Part shown: one piece after another, positions 37,773-41,941 of the stretch
Layout: each line of letters opens with the position of its first letter
Numbering within the stretch: the first letter of the stretch is position 1
Origin: a virus
Reading direction: 5' to 3' (one strand)
DNA: 41,941 bases
Virus record (IMG/VR): IMGVR_UViG_3300010373_000078
Location: 1-41,941 of that record
Notes under the pieces: generated by a model
Databases searched by the model: none
What the model was told of the DNA's origin: nothing
What the model saw: only the letters and a program-made list of their open reading frames with translations
Position numbers and translations under genes: made by a program

Positions 37773-38254
37773 TCTTGGATCACCTTGTTGACGCTAGCTT
37801 CCAATTCAGTCTTTATCTTCGGGAAATTCTCTTCTTCGGATGGCGACATAAATGGTCGCTTAATTACTGGAGGGTGATGAACCATTTGCGCGTACACGAG
37901 CTTTCCGTCAACGAGAAATTGCAGAGCTCTCTTCTTCACAGGAACAACATCAAATGCGCGCGTACCGCCGTATTCATGGTAACGACCATAGAATGAGTTG
38001 TTGGTTCCCGCGGCTGTCACCGTGCCTATAATTTTTGGTCCGGCAACCTCTGTTGGTAATGGACGCACGCTGTTTTTTAGATTACTGGTTTGTGTTTTTA
38101 AGACCTGCCCGGAAAGCTTTTCCTCGCGTACATATGTCGCGAGTTGTCCCATTAAACCTTCAAGTTTTGTGAAGATAACTGATACGATACGCGGTCCCTT
38201 ATTACGCATCGTTTCAATGAATTGAGGATTAGATTTAAACGTAATCGTAATCAT
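37769..38254 (-). CDS. HK97 gp10-like neck protein (161 aa)
   Basis: Helical N-terminus (FIETMRNKGPRIVSVIFTKL) and core with SFYGRYHEYGGTRAFDVVPV, KRPFMSPSEEENFPKI. The 'Y-x-x-x-x-E-Y-G-T...P-x-R-P-F-x-x-P' motif is that of the gp10/head-closure family. Overlaps neighbours by four and one bases. Confidence 0.8.
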   Translation of the reverse strand: MITITFKSNPQFIETMRNKGPRIVSVIFTKLEGLMGQLATYVREEKLSGQVLKTQTSNLKNSVRPLPTEVAGPKIIGTVTAAGTNNSFYGRYHEYGGTRAFDVVPVKKRALQFLVDGKLVYAQMVHHPPVIKRPFMSPSEEENFPKIKTELEASVNKVIQE

Positions 38255-38931
38255 TAAAGTGTTCGAGCATACGATTCAACGACGGTTTGGACTTCCGGCG
38301 GTATAGACCAGTTCTGGTAACGCGTCGATCCGGCGCCGCCTGACATGGAACGCGTAGCTTCATCCTGATACTTTCTGCGTTTGTAATTCTGCAACACTAC
38401 AACATTCGCTGCCGTTTGAATGTCGAGCGGCGTTACGTCATAGCCAGCAGAATATTGCACATTGATATTTTGAACGCCGCGCCAGAATCTGAGCCCGGAT
38501 CCTAAAGCTGAAAATGGACCGGAAGGCCAACCCCAGGTTCCGTACGTTCCCCATCCAGTTAAACTTGAACGCAGAGAAATGCTTTTTCCGGTGCCGTCGA
38601 CTACCCATCCCTGTACGGCATATCCGCTGGATTGTTGCACGGCAATTCCGTTGATATTAACGGCGGTAACCGATCGGATCGGCCGGTTATTTAGAAATAG
38701 ACGGTAAGTTCCTTTGCCGTCATACGTTTCATTGAAGTCGCAGATTGAATTAAATGGCGATTGCGTGAGGTCTCCGTTTTGATCACCATAACCAGTGAGC
38801 CATAGAAACATGGAACCCCACGCGGTTATGCATTGCTGGATTACGTCATCATCGTTAATACTGGACGCAGATATTCCGGCCCAATTCTTAAAAATCGCAA
38901 TCGACGTAAGGTCCAGCTTTGAAACTGTCAT
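38254..38931 (-). CDS. Head-tail connector (adaptor) protein (225 aa)
   Basis: The N-terminal helix (LDLTSIAIFKNWAGISASSI) and the beta-rich middle FNETYDGKGTYRLFLNNRPI then RSVTAVNINGIAV are typical of gp6-like connector proteins with an inserted beta-domain. VQYSAGYDVTPLDIQTAANV matches their usual C-terminal helical region. Position agrees. It forms a ring between portal and tail. Confidence 0.75.
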   Translation of the reverse strand: MTVSKLDLTSIAIFKNWAGISASSINDDDVIQQCITAWGSMFLWLTGYGDQNGDLTQSPFNSICDFNETYDGKGTYRLFLNNRPIRSVTAVNINGIAVQQSSGYAVQGWVVDGTGKSISLRSSLTGWGTYGTWGWPSGPFSALGSGLRFWRGVQNINVQYSAGYDVTPLDIQTAANVVVLQNYKRRKYQDEATRSMSGGAGSTRYQNWSIPPEVQTVVESYARTL

Positions 38932-39758
38932 TAGTAAACGTCTCCCGCCAACACGGCAGATGCAGGCATGTCACCAATGTATTCATACGTTCCCATGTGG
39001 GTCGTCCGCATGAACGGCATTAGATATGCCTTATAACCCATCGCGCAACAGTCATGAATAAACCAATAATCTTCCGAGTCGTATTCACGCGTTTCTGGAT
39101 TAATACCGCACTTAAAGAAATCCCAAATTGGACCTGGCAGAGAATTCGGATCACACCGAGGCTCATACCAGCGATCACTATAAACTTCTTTAAACTTCAA
39201 GAAGACCTCTCGCTTCACCATTAAAATACCGGTTCCTAAATGACGAACCTGTTCCGGTTTCGCAAGATCAGCAATCGCAGTTTTTCCAGGAAGATAATTG
39301 ACAACAAAACTGCCACCAATTCGCTTCAATTCTTCTGCGCTATATTCACGGCTTCCGGGACGGCGGATAGCGCGCTGAATTCGATCCCACCTAATTTCCT
39401 TTCTGACGCAGGGAGCTCCGATGATATCGAGATCGGATTCAAGCATTGCAATAATATCCTCGGGCTCAAAACCAATATCGGCGTCGATGAATATAGCGTG
39501 GGTATATGGTTTTTTTTGACTGTCGAATCCCTGTTTCAAATAAGCATCAGCCAGACGATTACGAGCCCGCGAAATCAACGATTCGTTGTATATACTCTGA
39601 TAGCCCATTTCAATTGGGGGTTCACCGAGAGAACGCATTTTCTCGGAAAGATCGCGGATCAAATTGGTCAAACGAACAAAAGAATTGTGGTAATTGGAAG
39701 TAAGATTTCCCCCATACATCGGGGTTAAAACACAAAGCGATTTACCTTTAATTGACAA
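38931..39758 (-). CDS. Glycosyltransferase of the GT-A type (275 aa)
   Basis: Has YNESLISRARNRLADAYLKQ, then THAIFIDADIGFEPEDIIAM with the DxD metal/sugar-nucleotide motif D92-A-D94, and later HLGTGILMVKREVF and DSEDYWFIHDCCAMGYKAYL (E-D-x-x-F/W). Transfers a sugar from a nucleotide sugar. In the head-tail gene run it may decorate virion proteins or host surface glycans. Overlaps the connector by one base. Confidence 0.88.
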   Translation of the reverse strand: MSIKGKSLCVLTPMYGGNLTSNYHNSFVRLTNLIRDLSEKMRSLGEPPIEMGYQSIYNESLISRARNRLADAYLKQGFDSQKKPYTHAIFIDADIGFEPEDIIAMLESDLDIIGAPCVRKEIRWDRIQRAIRRPGSREYSAEELKRIGGSFVVNYLPGKTAIADLAKPEQVRHLGTGILMVKREVFLKFKEVYSDRWYEPRCDPNSLPGPIWDFFKCGINPETREYDSEDYWFIHDCCAMGYKAYLMPFMRTTHMGTYEYIGDMPASAVLAGDVY

Positions 39759-39792
39759 TTGGGAGCCTCGAAAGGTCTTTTATCAAAAAATT

Positions 39793-40042
39793 CGAACCAA
39801 TGCTAAGACATTCATGTATTATTCTCTTATGGAACCAAAAACCGTTGTAGCCCACAATGCACAGCTAACCGGGTCGTTTACGGAATTTCCGAATACAACA
39901 ATCAAACAATCCGCAGGTTGGAAGGAACTGTCTTACGAAGATATGGAGAGTGCCGTTGAATACTTTGAACTTCGTGGATGGATTTCCAAAGATCAGGCTG
40001 GCATAATTCGTTCTCGTATAGCCAGGAAGCTGTAGGGAAATT
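39793..40042. mobile_element. Candidate inserted cassette between repeat halves
   Basis: CGAACCAATGCTA (39793-39805) and TAGGGAAATT (40033-40042) together equal the intact 21-bp motif at 37122-37142, split by about 227 bases that contain a plus-strand gene. A TA is present at both junctions. No inverted repeats or transposase were found, so it is not a known insertion sequence. Confidence 0.5.
39829..40035 (+). CDS. Plus-strand moron-like gene (68 aa)
   Basis: Start at ATG 39829, protein begins MEPKTVVAHNAQLTGSFTEF and continues KELSYEDMESAVEYFELRGW, then ISKDQAGIIRSRIARKL. The helical C-terminal part could bind DNA or protein; no family recognised. No ribosome site precedes the ATG, and a possible -10 (TATTAT, 39817-39822) lies seven bases upstream, which would make the mRNA leaderless. 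Opposite in direction to all neighbours and flanked by repeat halves. The longer frame (from 39694) overlaps the glycosyltransferase and is less likely. Confidence 0.6.
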   Translation: MEPKTVVAHNAQLTGSFTEFPNTTIKQSAGWKELSYEDMESAVEYFELRGWISKDQAGIIRSRIARKL

Positions 40043-40152
40043 GTCTCCTAAAGTCGCCTGGAAAAAGGTCTAAACCGTGAGCCACCAAAAATTCTGCACC
40101 GACTGCAATAAGTGGGTTGTTTTGAAGACAATCCAATCCTGGTCAATTCACA

Positions 40153-40674
40153 TTACGAAGTCTTCCCATTTGCGAGCGGTAAAGATACGCTTGGGTCTAG
40201 TAAAATCAAGGAAGGAAAGTTCTTCCAAACCTCAGAAATACCGCCATCCTTAAATTGCATTCTCATTTCGTCTGTTGGGTTTGCCGGTAATTCCTCAAGA
40301 TAGAAGTGTGGATTATCTTTTATGTGACACCACTTCGCACCTTCGGCAAGTCCGCACGATGGCGCCGTGGCAAGAAGTTTCTGCCAAGCCGGATGGCTTA
40401 AATTCCAGTCCGGCTGACCCGGCATAATATCTTCCGGAACAAGGTCGACAGCATACCCAAAGTTGTGCGCCGAATAACCTCCCGGCGTGTTTGTTACGAT
40501 CTCTCCCGGTTTCGTTCTTCCTTGAGCATAGAGATTGTCTTCCTGAGCCCAGGTTCTCATTCCTGCGGTTACTTGGAGCGATAGACTAGGAAGCAATTGA
40601 TCAAGTTGTATGATGCGTCGCGCAAGTTCTGGATGTATTTCTTTAAGTCTAGCCTGGGATGTTGCTGTAAACAT
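40153..40674 (-). CDS. M15 peptidoglycan peptidase, endolysin (173 aa)
   Basis: Residues 37-60 read AGMRTWAQEDNLYAQGRTKP, then GYSAHNFGYAVDL (67-79) with the S-x-H-x-x-G-x-A-x-D zinc motif (H70, D77) and NPHFYLE (H123). These are the VanY/L-alanyl-D-glutamate peptidase signatures. No signal peptide, so a holin is needed. ATG overlaps the upstream stop (TAATG). C-terminal 35 residues are an unusual tail. Confidence 0.92.
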   Translation of the reverse strand: MFTATSQARLKEIHPELARRIIQLDQLLPSLSLQVTAGMRTWAQEDNLYAQGRTKPGEIVTNTPGGYSAHNFGYAVDLVPEDIMPGQPDWNLSHPAWQKLLATAPSCGLAEGAKWCHIKDNPHFYLEELPANPTDEMRMQFKDGGISEVWKNFPSLILLDPSVSLPLANGKTS

Positions 40675-41081
40675 TATCGAGACCCCGCACGAACATTATT
40701 CGGAATTACATAGATACCGTCGTTCAAGGCGACCGGAATGGTCCATATCCAAATGATATGACGGTATGATTTATCGGGGGCGTAATGCCATAAAAGGTGG
40801 TTTAGCGTTACAGTTCCCATTGTGTATCCTGCGGCCGTACCCCATACTCCGATCGTATTCGGATGTTGACCGATGAAGGGTGCCGTTTCTATACAAGATG
40901 GACAATTTATTTCTGCAAAACGCGTACTCGCTGCATCGGCAGAAAACGCGGCTGCAAGGATCACATCGGATGCGAGTAATTCTTTATGGGAATTAATATA
41001 ATGCCACGCTTTTCCAAGCGGATTAGCGGTTGCCGCGCCACAAAATATCGATAGACAGATTAATAGAATTAACGTCTTCAT
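40674..41081 (-). CDS. Secreted or membrane protein paired with the endolysin (135 aa)
   Basis: Signal peptide MKTLILLICLSIFCGAATAN; mature part with LLASDVILAAAFSADAASTR, then CPSCIETAPFIGQHPN and hydrophobic IIWIWTIPVALNDGIYVI. It looks related to the plus-strand protein at 23928 (S-x-K...A-A-x-S-A-D...E-x-x-P-x-x-G). Coupled to the endolysin, so it may help lysis or envelope change. Strong GGGGAGG site directly after a terminator. Confidence 0.75.
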   Translation of the reverse strand: MKTLILLICLSIFCGAATANPLGKAWHYINSHKELLASDVILAAAFSADAASTRFAEINCPSCIETAPFIGQHPNTIGVWGTAAGYTMGTVTLNHLLWHYAPDKSYRHIIWIWTIPVALNDGIYVIPNNVRAGSR

Positions 41082-41092
41082 TATTCCTCCCC

Positions 41093-41129
41093 AAAAAAAT
41101 AAGAGCGCCTTTCCCAGGCGCTCTTATTT
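41093..41129 (-). terminator. Rho-independent terminator
   Basis: A 14-bp perfect stem (arms 41097-41110 and 41116-41129, core GAGCGCCT) with a five-base loop, ending on the minus strand in a T-run of seven. It separates the Fn3 gene from the lysis pair. Its U-run abuts the GGGGAGG of the next gene, so read-through seems to set lysis-gene expression. Confidence 0.88.
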
Positions 41130-41170
41130 AGTGAAAAATTTCGCACAACCACCGGATCCACCACGGCCAA

Positions 41171-41578
41171 TTACTGCACGGTGGCGGTTGGATTGGTGGG
41201 GGTGTTGGGGTTGGAGGGAAAGCTAGACGGGATCGCCACCGTCGCTACGTTGCTTGGTCCACTCGTATTACCAATCGAGTCGACAGTATAAACAACATAG
41301 CTGTAGGTGGTGCTTACTGATAGTCCAGCAGCCGGATCGAGGAAGCTTGTTCCCAATACAAGTGAAGAATTCGCTTTCGTCCAAGTGCCAGAGCTCGTCA
41401 CACACGTTCCCGTACAACGATAAACATTGTAGCCAGCAATAGGATTAACATCCGAACCCTGAGAGGCCGCAGTCCATGATGCCAAAACACCATGTTGTGA
41501 TGCTCCAGGTGCCTGTGCCATCGCCGGCACAGCGGAGACAATCAAAAACAACAAAATAGGAAATAATTTCTTAACCAT
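41171..41578 (-). CDS. Secreted fibronectin type III domain protein (135 aa)
   Basis: Start at ATG 41578 with AAAGGAG upstream. Signal peptide MVKKLFPILLFLIVSAVPAM then AQA. The mature part is one Fn3 domain: HGVLASWTAASQGSDVNPIA, GYNVYRCTGTC and STTYSYVVYTVDSIGNTSGP. An S/P/T-rich tail follows. Two cysteines (C-T-G-T-C) are close. Probably a surface adhesin or decoration; the signal peptide implies export. Confidence 0.85.
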   Translation of the reverse strand: MVKKLFPILLFLIVSAVPAMAQAPGASQHGVLASWTAASQGSDVNPIAGYNVYRCTGTCVTSSGTWTKANSSLVLGTSFLDPAAGLSVSTTYSYVVYTVDSIGNTSGPSNVATVAIPSSFPSNPNTPTNPTATVQ

Positions 41579-41599
41579 CGTTTTCTCCTTTTTATTCAA

Positions 41600-41628
41600 G
41601 AGCCGGATCGTTCCCAGCGCTCCGGCTC
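41600..41628. other. 8-bp hairpin upstream of the Fn3 gene
   Basis: GAGCCGGA and TCCGGCTC (41600-41607, 41621-41628) around 13 bases, just upstream of the AAAGGAG site. No U-run, so not a clear terminator. The gap 41579-41661 holds nothing else. Confidence 0.4.
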
Positions 41629-41661
41629 CCGATTCGTGCGACCCTTCATTGACACACGAAA

Positions 41662-41856
41662 TCAATGAGTTTCGTGATGAACAACCGCTTTTAGATCCAT
41701 TTTGGGATGACGAAGTGGTTGTGTGATTGTTTGCACCGGCTTGTGAAATATATGTTGCACGCCATGCTTAATCCCAACGACACCAGCATGTGCACCATAA
41801 ATTAATAAACCGGCGAGTGCTATTCCGAGAATTACTTGTGGATCTGCGCTTTCCAT
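41662..41856 (-). CDS. Small one-TM protein (64 aa)
   Basis: Begins MESADPQVILGIALAGLLIY, with a membrane helix to about residue 28, then a His- and Lys-rich tail (HGVQHIFHKPVQTITQPLRH). The charged tail after one helix could suit a small holin or pinholin, but evidence is only topology. Start two bases after the previous stop. Confidence 0.65.
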   Translation of the reverse strand: MESADPQVILGIALAGLLIYGAHAGVVGIKHGVQHIFHKPVQTITQPLRHPKMDLKAVVHHETH

Positions 41857-41858
41857 GT

Positions 41859-41941
41859 TTATGCCGCCTTTAGAGCTTGAAGATCAGCCTGTAGGGTTTG
41901 GAGATCGAATCCGAAAATTGGGGTCTTCTGTGCTGCTGTCA
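41859..41941 (-). CDS. C-terminal end of an unknown gene (cut by window edge)
   Basis: The last 26 codons read TAAQKTPIFGFDLQTLQADL then QALKAA and a TAA. An amphipathic helix ending in Ala-Ala. Too little to name. Only two bases lie between this stop and the next ATG, so it belongs to the same operon. Confidence 0.6.
   Translation of the reverse strand, partial: TAAQKTPIFGFDLQTLQADLQALKAA

Noticed and set aside
39752-39780. Plus-strand TTGACA as promoter for the cassette gene
   Set aside because: No -10 hexamer lies at 16-18 bases; the sequence is inside the start of the glycosyltransferase gene.
40077-40253. Plus-strand frame from a GTG with CTDC zinc-knuckle-like start (VSHQKFCTDCNKW)
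   Set aside because: It has a fair ribosome site, but after about 25 codons it runs over the end of the M15 gene and becomes noise. It may be a remnant of a cassette gene; too weak to list as a gene.
1-41941. CRISPR arrays, rRNA, tRNA, integrase or transposase genes
   Set aside because: I read for regular short repeats with spacers, tRNA arms, and recombinase motifs and found none; the only repeat arrays are the fibre units and the short operator-like repeats.

Overview
The window is a contiguous piece of a tailed-phage (siphovirus-type) genome, or of a prophage. Almost every gene is on the minus strand and tightly packed, with many ATGA, TAATG and GTGA stop/start overlaps, so transcription runs from position 41941 down to 1. 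Two short plus-strand genes (23928-24299 and 39829-40035) interrupt this. Terminase, portal, capsid and DNA polymerase genes are not seen and presumably lie outside the window. The host cannot be fixed. Small secreted proteins with Sec signal peptides and an Fn3 protein would fit a Gram-negative soil bacterium such as an acidobacterium, but that is a guess.

Late region (41941 to 24293, minus): the end of an unknown gene, a small membrane protein, a secreted Fn3 protein, a strong terminator, a lysis-type pair (secreted small protein plus M15 peptidase), a plus-strand cassette, a glycosyltransferase, a head-tail connector, a gp10-like neck protein, a tail terminator and the tail tube protein. 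Then come a small membrane protein, the tail assembly chaperones G and GT (joined by a -1 frameshift at TTTAAAT), the tape measure, and a tail-tip set (DUF2460, signal-peptide fibre, DUF2163, NlpC/P60, 1210-aa hub). The tip order matches genes 12-15 of the Rhodobacter gene transfer agent, with an extra fibre inserted.

Middle region (about 24.3 to 23.4 kb): a divergent regulatory spot with a plus-strand secreted protein, a one-TM peptide, a 53-aa ribbon-helix-helix protein and a GIY-YIG/RHH fusion, with recognisable promoters on both strands.

Recombination and DNA-metabolism region (23.1 to 10.6 kb, minus): RecT annealase, PD-(D/E)XK exonuclease, SPFH/stomatin protein, conserved phage proteins that usually travel with recombination genes, a HerA-like ATPase with two winged-helix repeats, MazG-like NTPase, RusA resolvase, ASCH, cupin, DUF4326, HTH, ParB-like, zincin and HNH proteins.

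Accessory region (10.6 to 0 kb, minus): several unknowns, then the most unusual block: a Ycf46-like AAA+ ATPase whose Walker B-like segment precedes Walker A, two SWIM zinc-finger proteins, a DUF1257 (Ycf35-like) protein, a DUF2997 protein and a zinc-ribbon protein. Further down are a 343-aa unknown protein, a DUF5662 gene broken into two frames, a DUF3150-like protein, a consensus sigma-70 promoter, a DUF6011 protein and the 5' end of a Ku gene cut by the window edge. RecT, exonuclease, RusA, HerA and Ku together suggest a phage well equipped for annealing, branch resolution and end joining.
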